From positions 62,001 through 126,000 of the forward strand of contig NZ_JANLNW010000009.1 of the NCBI RefSeq assembly GCF_025465945.1: a stretch of 64,000 nt of DNA, read 5' to 3'. A program made the translations under genes and the position numbers. The notes under the pieces were generated by a model, which was not told where the DNA came from, searched no databases, and saw only the letters and a program-made list of their open reading frames with translations. This DNA comes from Pseudomonas sp. 6D_7.1_Bac1. GTDB lineage: Bacteria > Pseudomonadota > Gammaproteobacteria > Pseudomonadales > Pseudomonadaceae. Below, piece after piece: positions 1-8,797 of this stretch; the first letter of the stretch is position 1; each line of letters starts with the position of its first letter.

Positions 1-333
1 TTGCAGGTCTGGCGGGCTCAGCGGGTATTTTTCGACGCTGATGAAATGCAGCCGCGCGCCGGCCACTGCTTGTTGTTCGAACAGCTGCCAGGCGCAGAGA
101 AAATTCAGCCCGGTGCCGAAACCGGTCTCGCCAATCACTAGCTTCTCGCCCGCCGGCAACTCGGCAAAACGTTCGCTCAGGCGGTTTTGCTCGATGAACA
201 CGTAGCGGGTTTCATCAAGGCCCGATTGATCGGAGAAATACACATCGTCAAACACCCGCGAACGCGGGCGACCTTGGTCGTCCCAGTCGAGCTGGGCATG
301 CGGTACGGGGTTCGGCAGTATTTCAGGATTCAT
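1..333 (-). CDS. mnmC: MnmC N-terminus (tRNA 5-methylaminomethyl-2-thiouridine bifunctional enzyme), partial
   Basis: The first 111 residues of MnmC read on the minus strand from an ATG at 333 to the window edge, so the gene is cut by the window, not broken. The start MNPEILPNPVPHAQLDWDDQ and the later segment VIGETGFGTGLNFLCAWQLF are characteristic of the N-terminal SAM-dependent methyltransferase domain, with the glycine-rich GETGFGTG loop binding SAM. In the known family this domain methylates nm5s2U34 to mnm5s2U, and a C-terminal FAD domain (outside the window) removes the carboxymethyl group of cmnm5s2U. Cytoplasmic tRNA wobble modification. The gene is divergent from pap, with a REPIN between them. 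Confidence 0.9.
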   Translation of the reverse strand, partial: MNPEILPNPVPHAQLDWDDQGRPRSRVFDDVYFSDQSGLDETRYVFIEQNRLSERFAELPAGEKLVIGETGFGTGLNFLCAWQLFEQQAVAGARLHFISVEKYPLSPPDLQ

Positions 334-449
334 GGGCGGCTCAGGCGTGGCAAGGCGGCCATTCTAGCCGATCAGGGCGACGGCGATTGATCCATGGCAG
401 GGTTCGAGGGCGCTGACTCAGCGAAAATCCATGGTCGGATTCGGTTTTT

Positions 450-599
450 GTGGCGAGGGAGCTTGCTCCCGTTGGACGGCGAAGCCGGCCCAAAACCTGA
501 CCAAGTGATTTATCCGTCGAACACCGTCAACCGTCAACCGTCAGACGACTGCTGCGCCCGAGCGCGGACCGGCCGGCGGGAGCAAGCTCCCTCGCCACG
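450..599. repeat. REPIN: two inverted REP sequences, GTGGCGAGGGAGC family
   Basis: A REP sequence (core tggcgagggagcttgctccc) at about 450-473 is followed by its inverted copy at about 575-599. Each is itself an imperfect hairpin (GGGAGC/GCTCCC). The inner part shares sequence with the REPIN at 21124-21269 in opposite orientation, including cgcccgagcgcggaccggcc. It fills the mnmC-pap divergent gap; no convincing gene lies here. REPINs are known Pseudomonas elements mobilised by RAYT transposases; no RAYT gene is in this window. Confidence 0.85.
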
Positions 600-665
600 G
601 GGAATTTCTCTGCTGAACACCTGCCCAATCCGCTAGTCTTGCTCAATCTTGGAAGGGAGCCACTC

Positions 666-2180
666 ATGTTCGAATCTGCCGAAATCGGTCATGCGATTGA
701 TAAAGAAACCTACGAAGCTGAAGTGCCGGCGCTGCGTGAGGCTTTGCTTGAAGCCCAATACGACCTCCGACAGCAGGGCCGTTTTCCAGTGATCGTGCTG
801 ATCAACGGGATTGAAGGCGCGGGTAAGGGTGAGACGGTCAAGTTGCTCAATGAGTGGATGGACCCGCGACTGATTGAAGTACGCACCTTCGATCAGCAAA
901 CCGACGAAGAGCTGGCGCGACCAGCGGCCTGGCGCTATTGGCGGATGCTCCCGGCCAAGGGGCGGATGGGGGTGTTTTTCGGCAACTGGTACAGCCAGAT
1001 GTTGCAGGGGCGGGTCCATGGCCTGTTCAAGGACGCGGTGCTGGACCAGGCGATCAACCAGACTGAGCGTATGGAGAAAATGCTCTGCGATGAAGGCGCG
1101 CTGATCTTCAAGTTCTGGTTTCACCTGTCCAAGAAGCAAATGAAGGCACGCCTCAAGGCCTTGCAGGACGATCCGCTGCACAGCTGGCGCATCAGCCCGC
1201 TGGACTGGCAGCAATCGCACACCTACGACAAATTTGTGCAGTACGGCGAGCGGGTGATTCGCCGCACCAGCCGTGACTACGCACCCTGGCATGTGATCGA
1301 AGGCGTGGACGCCCATTACCGCAGTCTGAGCGTGGGCAAGATCCTGCTCGAAGGCCTGCAAACTGCCCTCAAACGGCCCAAGGTCAAACCGGACAAAGTC
1401 AACGCCGCGCCGCTGCCGACCAGTGTCGATCAACTGAGCCTGCTCGGCAGTCTGGACATGAGCCAGCGACTGGAAAAAAACGATTACGAGGAGCAACTGA
1501 TTACCGAACAGGCGCGTTTTTCCGGCCTGATGCGCGACAAACGCATGCGCCGACACGCACTGATCGCGGTGTTCGAGGGCAATGACGCAGCGGGCAAGGG
1601 CGGGGCGATTCGTCGTGTGGCTGCGGCACTCGACCCGCGCCAGTACAGCATTGTGCCGATTGCCGCGCCGACTGAGGATGAGCGCGCGCAGCCGTACCTG
1701 TGGCGGTTCTGGCGACAGATCCCGGCACGGGGAAAATTCACCATTTTCGACCGTTCCTGGTACGGCCGGGTGCTGGTGGAGCGCATCGAGGGCTTCTGCA
1801 GCCCGGCCGACTGGATGCGCGCCTATGGCGAAATCAACGATTTCGAAGAACAGATCAATGCGTCCGGCGTGATCGTGGTGAAGTTCTGGCTGGCTATCGA
1901 CAAGCAGACTCAGCTGGAGCGTTTCCAGGAGCGCGAAGCCATTCCCTTCAAACGCTTCAAGATCACCGAAGACGACTGGCGCAACCGCGAGAAGTGGGAC
2001 GACTACCGGACTGCCGTTGGCGACATGGTTGACCGCACCAGCACCGAGGTCTCGCCCTGGACGCTGGTGGAAGCCAACGACAAGCGCTGGGCCCGGGTCA
2101 AAGTGCTGCGCACTCTCAACCGCGCGCTGGAAGACGCCTTCGAGAAATCCGACAAGCAGGAGAAGAAGTCGAAGAAGTAG
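666..2180 (+). CDS. pap: Polyphosphate:AMP phosphotransferase (two PPK2 domains)
   Basis: A 504-residue protein with two tandem PPK2 domains, the usual architecture of PAP, which makes ADP from AMP using polyphosphate as donor. Start: ATG at 666 is preceded by ggaaggga at about 651-658; an in-frame upstream start at 639 lacks this. Walker A loops are GIEGAGKG (residues 48-55) and GNDAAGKG (305-312). The second domain has the normal FDRSWY Walker-B region (361-366), whereas the first has FFGNWY (104-109), losing the acidic residue. By analogy with class II PPK2 enzymes the C-terminal half is probably the catalytic one. It is followed by a thiolase gene, as at PA3455-PA3454 in P. aeruginosa. 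Cytoplasmic. Confidence 0.93.
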   Translation: MFESAEIGHAIDKETYEAEVPALREALLEAQYDLRQQGRFPVIVLINGIEGAGKGETVKLLNEWMDPRLIEVRTFDQQTDEELARPAAWRYWRMLPAKGRMGVFFGNWYSQMLQGRVHGLFKDAVLDQAINQTERMEKMLCDEGALIFKFWFHLSKKQMKARLKALQDDPLHSWRISPLDWQQSHTYDKFVQYGERVIRRTSRDYAPWHVIEGVDAHYRSLSVGKILLEGLQTALKRPKVKPDKVNAAPLPTSVDQLSLLGSLDMSQRLEKNDYEEQLITEQARFSGLMRDKRMRRHALIAVFEGNDAAGKGGAIRRVAAALDPRQYSIVPIAAPTEDERAQPYLWRFWRQIPARGKFTIFDRSWYGRVLVERIEGFCSPADWMRAYGEINDFEEQINASGVIVVKFWLAIDKQTQLERFQEREAIPFKRFKITEDDWRNREKWDDYRTAVGDMVDRTSTEVSPWTLVEANDKRWARVKVLRTLNRALEDAFEKSDKQEKKSKK

Positions 2181-2283
2181 TCCGATGGTTTTGCATACGC
2201 GGGGTGAATGATTGTCGCGGTCGTCGGGAGCTGGATTTATGCTCGATCCACTTCCTTGAACGACAACAACACTGAGGTGTGCC

Positions 2284-3468
2284 ATGCGTGAAGTAGTGAT
2301 CGTCGATAGCGTGCGAACGGGCTTGGCCAAATCCTTTCGTGGCAAGTTCAACCAGACGCGTCCGGACGACATGGCGGCCCATTGCGTCAACGCGTTGCTT
2401 GCGCGCAACGACATCGATCCGGCCAGCGTCGAGGATTGCATTGTCGGCGCCGGCTCCAACGAAGGCGCCCAGGGTTTCAACATCGGTCGCAACGTGGCAG
2501 TGCTCTCGCAGTTGGGCATCGGCACCGGCGGCATGACCCTCAACCGCTTTTGCTCATCGGGCTTGCAGGCGATTGCCATCGCGGCCAACCAGATTGCTTC
2601 GGGTTGCAGCGACATCATCGTCGCGGGTGGCGTCGAGTCGATCAGCCTGACCATGAAAAGCGTCAATACCGACAACCTGATCAATCCGTTGCTCAAGGAG
2701 CAAGTACCAGGCATCTATTTCCCCATGGGCCAGACTGCGGAAATCGTCGCCCGTCGCTACAGCGTCAGCCGCGAAGAGCAGGACCGCTACGCCCTGCAAA
2801 GTCAGCTGCGCACGGCGCAGGCGCAGGCCATGGGGTTGTTCGACGATGAAATCGTGCCAATGGCGGTGACGTACAAGGTCGAGGACAAAAACACCGGTCA
2901 GGCGCAGATGCTTGAAGGCATTGTCGATCGCGATGACTGCAACCGTCCGGACACCACTTACGAAAGCCTGGCAGGACTCAAGCCGGTATTTGCCGAAGAC
3001 GGTTCAGTCACGGCCGGCAACTCTTCACAACTGTCTGACGGCGCCTCGATGACCCTGGTGATGAGCCTGGAAAAAGCGCTACAGCTGGGTCTCAAGCCGA
3101 AAGCCTTCTTCCGTGGTTTCACCGTTGCCGGTTGCGCCCCGGACGAAATGGGCATCGGCCCGGTGTTCTCGGTACCAAAACTGCTCAAGGCCAAGGGTTT
3201 GCAGGTGGCGGATATCGATCTGTGGGAACTCAACGAAGCCTTTGCTTCGCAGTGCCTGTACAGCCGCAATCGCCTGGAAATCGACAATGAAAAATACAAC
3301 GTCAACGGCGGCTCGATCTCCATCGGCCACCCGTTTGGCATGACTGGCTCGCGTCAGGTCGGGCATCTGGTGCGCGAACTGCAACGGCGCAACCTGCGTT
3401 ACGGCATCGTGACCATGTGCGTGGGCGGCGGGATGGGGGCTACGGGGTTGTTTGAAGCGGTGCGTTAA
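2284..3468 (+). CDS. Acetyl-CoA/acyl-CoA C-acyltransferase (thiolase)
   Basis: A 394-residue thiolase-II family enzyme that cleaves 3-ketoacyl-CoA or condenses two acetyl-CoA. The acyl-accepting cysteine is C90 in NRFCSSGLQA, the catalytic His is H349 in ISIGHPFGMTG, and the second active-site Cys is C379 in MCVGGGMGA, so all three catalytic positions are intact. The ATG at 2284 follows gaggtg with good spacing. It lies about 100 bp after pap, same strand, without a clear terminator between, so co-transcription is possible. Substrate chain length cannot be told from sequence; it is not paired with a fadB-like gene here, so a role outside the main fadBA complex is likely. Confidence 0.88.
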   Translation: MREVVIVDSVRTGLAKSFRGKFNQTRPDDMAAHCVNALLARNDIDPASVEDCIVGAGSNEGAQGFNIGRNVAVLSQLGIGTGGMTLNRFCSSGLQAIAIAANQIASGCSDIIVAGGVESISLTMKSVNTDNLINPLLKEQVPGIYFPMGQTAEIVARRYSVSREEQDRYALQSQLRTAQAQAMGLFDDEIVPMAVTYKVEDKNTGQAQMLEGIVDRDDCNRPDTTYESLAGLKPVFAEDGSVTAGNSSQLSDGASMTLVMSLEKALQLGLKPKAFFRGFTVAGCAPDEMGIGPVFSVPKLLKAKGLQVADIDLWELNEAFASQCLYSRNRLEIDNEKYNVNGGSISIGHPFGMTGSRQVGHLVRELQRRNLRYGIVTMCVGGGMGATGLFEAVR

Positions 3469-3478
3469 ACCCGAAAGG

Positions 3479-3501
3479 CTGTGTCGGTGCGACCGATACA
3501 G
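3479..3501 (+). terminator. Candidate weak intrinsic terminator after thiolase
   Basis: Ten-bp stem ctgtgtcggt/accgatacag (one G-U pair) with a 3-nt loop, 10 nt after the thiolase stop. Only a short, interrupted T stretch (tctcattta) follows, so termination efficiency is uncertain. Confidence 0.4.
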
Positions 3502-3592
3502 TCTCATTTACGGCATCGCGCCAACTGTCCCTGTGTGAGGCCTCGACGGCAGCCTAGAATGAGGTTTCCCGTTGTTGGCCTTTGGGGTTTCC

Positions 3593-4555
3593 ATGCACAT
3601 TTCGTCCGGTCGCTGGGTATATGGTCTGTTCCTCGCCTTGCTGACCGCGTTTTTGTGGGGAATCCTGCCAATCAAGCTCAAGCAAGTGCTGCTGGTGATG
3701 GACCCGGTCACGGTGACCTGGTTTCGACTGATCGTGTCCGGCAGTTTCCTGTTCCTTTACCTGACGGCGACCAAACGCCTGCCGAGCCGACGGGCGCTTG
3801 GCCCTAAAGGTGGCTGGCTGGTGCTGATGGCGGTGCTCGGGCTGGTGGGTAACTACGTGCTGTACCTGATGGGGCTGAACCTGTTGAGTCCGGGCACCGC
3901 GCAGTTGGTCGTGCAGATGGGCCCGATCCTGTTGCTGATTGCCAGCCTGTTTGTGTTCAAGGAGCGTTTCAGCCTGGGGCAGGGGATTGGCCTGCTGGTG
4001 CTGTTGCTTGGCTTCGGGCTGTTTTTCAATCAGCGGCTGAGCGAGTTGCTGACGTCTTTGAGTGATTACACCGCTGGTGTGCTGCTGGTGCTGGCGGCGT
4101 CGACGGTCTGGACCTTCTATGCACTGGGCCAGAAGCAGCTGCTGACGGTGTGGAACTCGTTGCAGGTGATGATGGTGATCTACCTGTTTTGCACCTTGTT
4201 GCTGACGCCTTGGGTGCATCCGCTGGAAGCCCTGCAACTGAGCCCGCTGCAAGGCTGGTTGCTGCTTGCTTGCTGCCTGAACACGCTGATTGCTTACGGG
4301 GCTTTTGCCGAGGCGCTGGCCCATTGGGAGGCCTCGCGGGTCAGTGCGACGCTCGCCATCACTCCCTTGGTAACCTTTGCCGCCGTAGCGCTGGCCGCCT
4401 GGTTATGGCCCGATTATGTGCACGCCGAACAGATCAACAGCCTGGCGTATGGCGGTGCGGTGCTGGTGGTGCTGGGGTCGGCGCTGGTCGCACTGGGGCC
4501 TTCGCTGATCGCCGGGCTCAAGGCCCGGCGGATGCGGGCAGCGGTCGGCCGATAG
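3593..4555 (+). CDS. EamA/DMT-family inner-membrane transporter
   Basis: A 320-residue, strongly hydrophobic protein with about ten predicted membrane helices in two EamA repeats (roughly 1-140 and 150-300), starting with the typical WVYGLFLALLTAFLWGILPI. Members of this drug/metabolite transporter family export amino acids or other small metabolites; the substrate cannot be read from sequence. The ATG at 3593 is preferred; an in-frame TTG at 3572 would add seven residues. The C-terminus is basic (KARRMRAAVGR), consistent with a cytoplasmic end. It is followed by a REPIN and is convergent with fumC. Confidence 0.85.
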   Translation: MHISSGRWVYGLFLALLTAFLWGILPIKLKQVLLVMDPVTVTWFRLIVSGSFLFLYLTATKRLPSRRALGPKGGWLVLMAVLGLVGNYVLYLMGLNLLSPGTAQLVVQMGPILLLIASLFVFKERFSLGQGIGLLVLLLGFGLFFNQRLSELLTSLSDYTAGVLLVLAASTVWTFYALGQKQLLTVWNSLQVMMVIYLFCTLLLTPWVHPLEALQLSPLQGWLLLACCLNTLIAYGAFAEALAHWEASRVSATLAITPLVTFAAVALAAWLWPDYVHAEQINSLAYGGAVLVVLGSALVALGPSLIAGLKARRMRAAVGR

Positions 4556-4569
4556 ACCGCGTTATCGTT

Positions 4570-4652
4570 CATCGCGAGCAGGTTCGCTCCCACAGTGACC
4601 GCGTTTCCTCAAGGGAGTGCGGTCGAATGTGAGAGCGAGCCTGCTCGCGATG
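4570..4652. repeat. REPIN: inverted REP pair, GTGGGAGCGAGCCTGCTCGCGA family
   Basis: Inverted REP copies catcgcgagcaggttcgctc (from 4570) and gagcgagcctgctcgcgatg (to about 4652) separated by about 30 bp, in the convergent gap between the EamA transporter and fumC. One arm has a C-to-T change (ggttcgc instead of ggctcgc). Confidence 0.85.
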
Positions 4653-4676
4653 ATGGACCACCAGTCACTGCAAATA

Positions 4677-6071
4677 TCAGCCCTTGCTGCCAGCCTCCAG
4701 CATATTCTCCGGCCTTACCCAGGCATCGAACTGCTCATCCGTCAGATAACCCAGCTGCAACGCCGCCTCGCGCAGGGTCAACCCTTCGGCATAGGCCTTC
4801 TTGGCAATCTCGGCGGATTTGTCGTAGCCGATGTGCGGGTTCAGTGCCGTCACCAGCATCAAACCGCGCTCCAGGTGTGCAGCCATCTGCTCGGCGTCCG
4901 GCTCCAGGCCCGCGATGCAATGCTGCTGGAAGTTGCTGCAACCGTCGCCCAGCAAGCGGATTGATTGCAGCAGGTTGTGAATGATCACCGGTTTGAACAC
5001 GTTCAGTTGCAGGTGACCCTGGCTGGCCGCGAAACCGATCGCCACGTCGTTGCCCAGCACCTGACAGGCGAGCATCGACAGCGCTTCGCACTGAGTCGGG
5101 TTGACCTTGCCGGGCATGATCGAACTGCCGGGCTCGTTGGCGGGCAGCTTGACCTCGGCGAAACCGGCGCGCGGCCCGGAGCCCAGCAAGCGCAGGTCGT
5201 TGGCGATTTTCATCAGGGTCACGGCAAGGGTTTTCAGCGCGCCGGACAGGGTGGTCAGCGGCTCATGCCCGGCCAGCGCGGCAAACTTGTTCGGCGCGGT
5301 GATAAACGGCAGGCCGGAGAGGGCGGCCAGTTCGGAGGCAATCGCCTCGCCAAAACCATGCGGCGAGTTGAGGCCGGTCCCCACCGCCGTGCCGCCCTGA
5401 GCCAGTTCGCAGACGGCCGGCAAGGCACTGCGGATAGCACGTTCGGCGTAATCGAGCTGCGCGATGAACGCCGAAAGCTCCTGGCCGAAGGTGATCGGTG
5501 TGGCATCCATCAAGTGCGTGCGACCGGTTTTCACCAGCTTCATGTGCCGGGCAGCCTGCTCGGCCAAACCGGCGGAGAGTTCAGCGATCGCCGGCAACAG
5601 GTGCTGTTGCACGGCCTGCGCCGTGGCAATGTGCATGGCGGTGGGGAAACAGTCGTTGGAACTTTGCGAACGATTGACGTGGTCGTTGGGGTGCACCGGC
5701 ACCTTGCCGCCACGCGGGTTGCCGGCCAGTTCATTGGCGCGACCGGCGATCACTTCGTTGACGTTCATGTTGCTTTGGGTGCCGCTGCCGGTCTGCCAGA
5801 CCACCAGCGGGAACTGATCGTCATGCTGGCCGTCGAGCACTTCGTCGGCCGCCTGTTCGATCAGCCGGGCAATGTCGGCCGGCAGATCACCGTTGCGATC
5901 ATTGACCCTTGCGGCGGCTTTCTTGATCAGTGCCAAAGCGTGCAGTACGGCTAGCGGCATGCGTTCGTTGCCGATCGCAAAGTTGATCAGCGAACGTTGT
6001 GTCTGAGCGCCCCAGTAGGCGTCATCCGGGACTTCTACTTGGCCAAGGCTGTCGGTTTCGATACGGCTCAT
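4677..6071 (-). CDS. fumC: Class II fumarate hydratase
   Basis: A 464-residue class II (iron-independent) fumarase that interconverts fumarate and L-malate in the TCA cycle; cytoplasmic homotetramer. The N-terminal [20 protein letters not shown], the [14 protein letters not shown] segment and the fumarase/aspartase signature [11 protein letters not shown] with the catalytic Ser loop are all present, and length matches the family. ATG at 6071. The position next to a DUF2059 gene and bolA matches fumC2 (PA0854) of P. aeruginosa, not the iron-regulated sodA-linked fumC1. Confidence 0.96.
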   Translation of the reverse strand: MSRIETDSLGQVEVPDDAYWGAQTQRSLINFAIGNERMPLAVLHALALIKKAAARVNDRNGDLPADIARLIEQAADEVLDGQHDDQFPLVVWQTGSGTQSNMNVNEVIAGRANELAGNPRGGKVPVHPNDHVNRSQSSNDCFPTAMHIATAQAVQQHLLPAIAELSAGLAEQAARHMKLVKTGRTHLMDATPITFGQELSAFIAQLDYAERAIRSALPAVCELAQGGTAVGTGLNSPHGFGEAIASELAALSGLPFITAPNKFAALAGHEPLTTLSGALKTLAVTLMKIANDLRLLGSGPRAGFAEVKLPANEPGSSIMPGKVNPTQCEALSMLACQVLGNDVAIGFAASQGHLQLNVFKPVIIHNLLQSIRLLGDGCSNFQQHCIAGLEPDAEQMAAHLERGLMLVTALNPHIGYDKSAEIAKKAYAEGLTLREAALQLGYLTDEQFDAWVRPENMLEAGSKG

Positions 6072-6263
6072 CGGTCACATTCCTGTAGGTCTGATAGCGA
6101 AGTTTAGGCCGTGATTGGCGCTTGGGGTTCCGTCAGTCGTTTTTTCTACCGTTCGGCCCTGCAAATCAGGCCTGGCAAGGGGGAGGGGTTGAGCGCATGA
6201 GTTTTTTAGGCGCAGAATGGCCCCCCTTGGGGTTTTACCTCGCCTGCTAGAATAGGAAACTCG

Positions 6264-6788
6264 ATGACCCGTCTTCGTGCCATCTGTACCGCGGTTGCTC
6301 TGGTCTGTGCCAGCGGCCAGGTTTTCGCTGATACCGCCAGCCACAACGCCAGTGCCGAAGCGTTCCTGACCCTGGCGCACGCTGACAAACTGGGCACTCC
6401 GGTTTACGCGCAAGTGCAGCAAATGTTCGCCCAGCGTTTTGAACAGACCAAGGCGCCGGAATCCAAGCGCGCCCTGCTGGAAACCTACCAGGCCAAGGCC
6501 AACACCGCGCTGGACCAGGCCATTGGCTGGGACAAACTGAAGCCGGACATGGTCAAGCTCTACACCAGTAATTTCAGCGAATCCGAGCTCAAGGACCTGG
6601 TCGCGTTCTACCAGTCGCCACTGGGCAAGAAAGTCCTGGAAAAAATGCCTCAGCTGACTCAGCAATCGGCTCAAATGACCCAGGGCAAGCTGGAAAGCGC
6701 CGTGCCTGTGGTCAACAAACTGCTGTCTGACATGACGGCCGAGCTGGAGCCTAAAAGCGCTGCCACTCCAGCCAAGAAAAAGCCTTGA
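6264..6788 (+). CDS. DUF2059 domain protein with signal peptide
   Basis: A 174-residue protein with a Sec signal peptide (MTRLRAICTAVALVCASGQVFA, cleavage likely after AFA-type site near residue 22), so probably periplasmic. The helical region KLYTSNFSESELKDLVAFYQ followed by SPLGKKVLEKMPQL is the core of DUF2059, a family without established biochemical role. A lysine-rich tail (TPAKKKP) ends it. RBS aggaa lies just before the ATG at 6264. It sits 12 bp upstream of bolA and is probably co-transcribed, as in other pseudomonads. Confidence 0.85.
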   Translation: MTRLRAICTAVALVCASGQVFADTASHNASAEAFLTLAHADKLGTPVYAQVQQMFAQRFEQTKAPESKRALLETYQAKANTALDQAIGWDKLKPDMVKLYTSNFSESELKDLVAFYQSPLGKKVLEKMPQLTQQSAQMTQGKLESAVPVVNKLLSDMTAELEPKSAATPAKKKP

Positions 6789-6800
6789 GCGGAGCCCGCA

Positions 6801-7100
6801 ATGACCATGCAACAACGTATTGAATCGGCGCTGAACGCTTTGCAGCCTGCGCATCTGGATGTGCTGGACGAAAGCCATATGCACAGCCGTGGGTTGCAAA
6901 CCCACTTCAAGGCCGTGGTGGTCAGCGAGCAATTTGCCGGGCTCAACAGCGTCAAGCGCCACCAGAAGGTCTACGCCACGTTGGGCGACCTGATGGGCGA
7001 GTTCCATGCGTTGGCGCTGCATACCTATACGCCAGAGGAATGGGCGAAGGCCGGCGCGGCGCCTGCCTCGCCGACCTGCGCCGGCGGTAGCAAAAACTAA
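6801..7100 (+). CDS. bolA: BolA-family protein
   Basis: A 99-residue BolA protein: MQQRIESALNALQPAHLDVL, the ESHMHS segment, the FKAVVVSEQFAGLNSVKRHQ helix-turn-helix-like core, and the C-terminal FHALALHTYTPEEW with the invariant histidine region. BolA proteins pair with monothiol glutaredoxins and affect iron-sulfur handling, morphology and stress responses. ATG at 6801 follows ggagc. Followed immediately by a strong terminator, so the DUF2059-bolA unit ends here. Confidence 0.95.
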   Translation: MTMQQRIESALNALQPAHLDVLDESHMHSRGLQTHFKAVVVSEQFAGLNSVKRHQKVYATLGDLMGEFHALALHTYTPEEWAKAGAAPASPTCAGGSKN

Positions 7101-7139
7101 AGATCGCAGCCATTGGCAACTGTTTTTGCTAGAATCCGC

Positions 7140-7169
7140 AACGCGCCGCTTAGCCGGCGCGTTTTTTTT
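7140..7169 (+). terminator. Intrinsic terminator after bolA
   Basis: Nine-bp stem aacgcgccg/cggcgcgtt with a 6-nt loop followed by a run of eight T. Classic rho-independent form, 40 nt after the bolA stop and before trhO. Confidence 0.92.
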
Positions 7170-7216
7170 CGCATCCGGTTCACCCCTTACGAGGGTAGCC
7201 ACCTGGAGAATCACCC

Positions 7217-8158
7217 ATGACACAACAGATTGTCGTGGCGGCACTGTATAAGTTCGTCACCCTTGAAGATTACGTCGCCCTGCGCGAGCCCCTGTTGCAG
7301 GCGATGGTCGACAACGGCATCAAAGGCACTTTGCTGATTGCCGAAGAAGGCATCAACGGCACGGTTTCCGGTAGCCGCGAAGGCATCGACGGGCTGATGG
7401 CCTGGCTCAAGAACGACCCGCGCATGGACGACATCGACCACAAAGAGTCGTACTGCGATGAACAGCCGTTCTACCGCACCAAGGTCAAACTCAAGAAAGA
7501 AATCGTCACCCTGGGCGTTGAAGGCGTCGACCCGAACAAGAAAGTCGGCACCTACGTTGATCCGCAGAACTGGAACGCCTTGATCAGCGATCCTGAAGTG
7601 CTGCTGATCGACACCCGCAACGACTACGAAGTCTCGATCGGCACATTCGAAGGTGCGATCGACCCGAAGACCACCAGTTTTCGCGAGTTCCCCGATTACA
7701 TCAAAGCCAACTTCGACCCGGCCAGACACAAGAAAGTCGCCATGTTCTGCACCGGCGGCATTCGCTGTGAAAAGGCTTCGAGCTACATGCTCAACCAGGG
7801 CTTCGACGAGGTTTATCACCTCAAGGGCGGGATCCTGAAGTACCTCGAAGAGGTGCCGCAGGAAGAAACCAAATGGCAGGGCGACTGCTTTGTGTTCGAT
7901 AACCGCGTCACCGTTCGCCACGACCTGAGCGAAGGCGACTACGATCAATGTCATGCCTGTCGTACGCCTGTGAGCGTGGAAGACCGCGTATCCGAGCACT
8001 ATGTTGCCGGCATCAGTTGCCCGCATTGCTGGGATAAGCTGAGTGAGAAGACCCGTCGCAGTGCGATCGACCGGCAGAAACAGATCGAACTGGCCAAGGC
8101 CCGCAATCAGCCGCACCCGATTGGTTACAACTACAAGCAATCCAACACTGAGGCCTGA
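7217..8158 (+). CDS. trhO: TrhO, rhodanese-family tRNA uridine(34) hydroxylase
   Basis: A 313-residue YceA/TrhO protein: N-terminal acylphosphatase-like domain (about 1-100), rhodanese domain (about 120-220) with catalytic Cys178 in [12 protein letters not shown], and a cysteine-rich C-terminal segment (CHACRTPV and [11 protein letters not shown]). The known function is O2-dependent 5-hydroxylation of U34 in tRNA, leading to mo5U/cmo5U. Start ATG 7217 with tggaga just upstream. First gene of a three-gene unit; the next gene begins 4 nt after its stop. Confidence 0.93.
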   Translation: MTQQIVVAALYKFVTLEDYVALREPLLQAMVDNGIKGTLLIAEEGINGTVSGSREGIDGLMAWLKNDPRMDDIDHKESYCDEQPFYRTKVKLKKEIVTLGVEGVDPNKKVGTYVDPQNWNALISDPEVLLIDTRNDYEVSIGTFEGAIDPKTTSFREFPDYIKANFDPARHKKVAMFCTGGIRCEKASSYMLNQGFDEVYHLKGGILKYLEEVPQEETKWQGDCFVFDNRVTVRHDLSEGDYDQCHACRTPVSVEDRVSEHYVAGISCPHCWDKLSEKTRRSAIDRQKQIELAKARNQPHPIGYNYKQSNTEA

Positions 8159-8161
8159 ACC

Positions 8162-8797
8162 ATGTCCGCGCGCCTGCTCTATGTAATGGATCCGATGTGC
8201 TCCTGGTGCTGGGGCTTCGCGCCGGTGGCCGAGGCCCTGGTCGAGCAGGCGCAGGCCGCGGGCGTTGAAGTGCATCTGGTGGTCGGCGGTTTGCGCACCG
8301 GCAGTGGTGCGGCGCTGGAACCCACCACTCGGCGCTACATTCTCGAACACTGGCAGGCGGTCACCGAGGCCACCGGCCAGCCGTTCAAGTTCGAAGGTGC
8401 GCTGCCCGACGGTTTTGTCTACGACACTGAGCCTGCCTGCCGCGCACTGGTGACAGCGCGCAGTCTGGCGCCGGATTGCGCGTGGAAACTGCTTAAACTC
8501 ATTCAGCGCGCCTTTTATGCCGAGGGCCGTGACGTCACCCGCGCCAGCGTGTTGGTGGAGTTGGCCGAACAAGCCGGTTTGCCACGTATCGAGTTCGCGG
8601 CAGCCTTTGATCGTGCCGATCAGCACGCGGCCACGGCGGCAGACTTCACCTGGGTTCAGGATCTGGGCATCGCCGGGTTCCCGACCTTGCTGGCCGAGCG
8701 CAATGGTCAACTGGCGCTGTTGACCAATGGCTATCAACCGCTCAGCGAGCTGTCACCGTTGCTCGGTCGCTGGCTGGAGCGCGCCGCCTGTGTATGA
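8162..8797 (+). CDS. DsbA-family thioredoxin-fold protein (FrnE-like)
   Basis: A 211-residue protein with an N-terminal CSWC active site (Cys13, Cys16) in MDPMCSWCWGFAPV and a C-terminal cis-Pro segment GIAGFPTLLAERNG. No signal peptide, so it is probably cytoplasmic, as for FrnE-type DsbA-like oxidoreductases; not a periplasmic DsbA. Separated from trhO by 3 nt and overlapping the ABC transporter gene by 8 nt, so translationally coupled. Partner protein unknown. Confidence 0.85.
   Translation: MSARLLYVMDPMCSWCWGFAPVAEALVEQAQAAGVEVHLVVGGLRTGSGAALEPTTRRYILEHWQAVTEATGQPFKFEGALPDGFVYDTEPACRALVTARSLAPDCAWKLLKLIQRAFYAEGRDVTRASVLVELAEQAGLPRIEFAAAFDRADQHAATAADFTWVQDLGIAGFPTLLAERNGQLALLTNGYQPLSELSPLLGRWLERAACV

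Noticed and set aside
394..636. 80-codon plus-strand frame between mnmC and pap
   Set aside because: It runs straight through a REPIN, so its peptide is a translation of repeat DNA.
633..2714. 693-codon open frame on the minus strand over pap and the thiolase
   Set aside because: Antisense to two clearly conserved genes; the product is low in recognisable motifs and arises from GC-rich codon structure.
7211..8737. 508-codon minus-strand frame over trhO and the DsbA-like gene
   Set aside because: Antisense to two recognised genes; no start site or family features.
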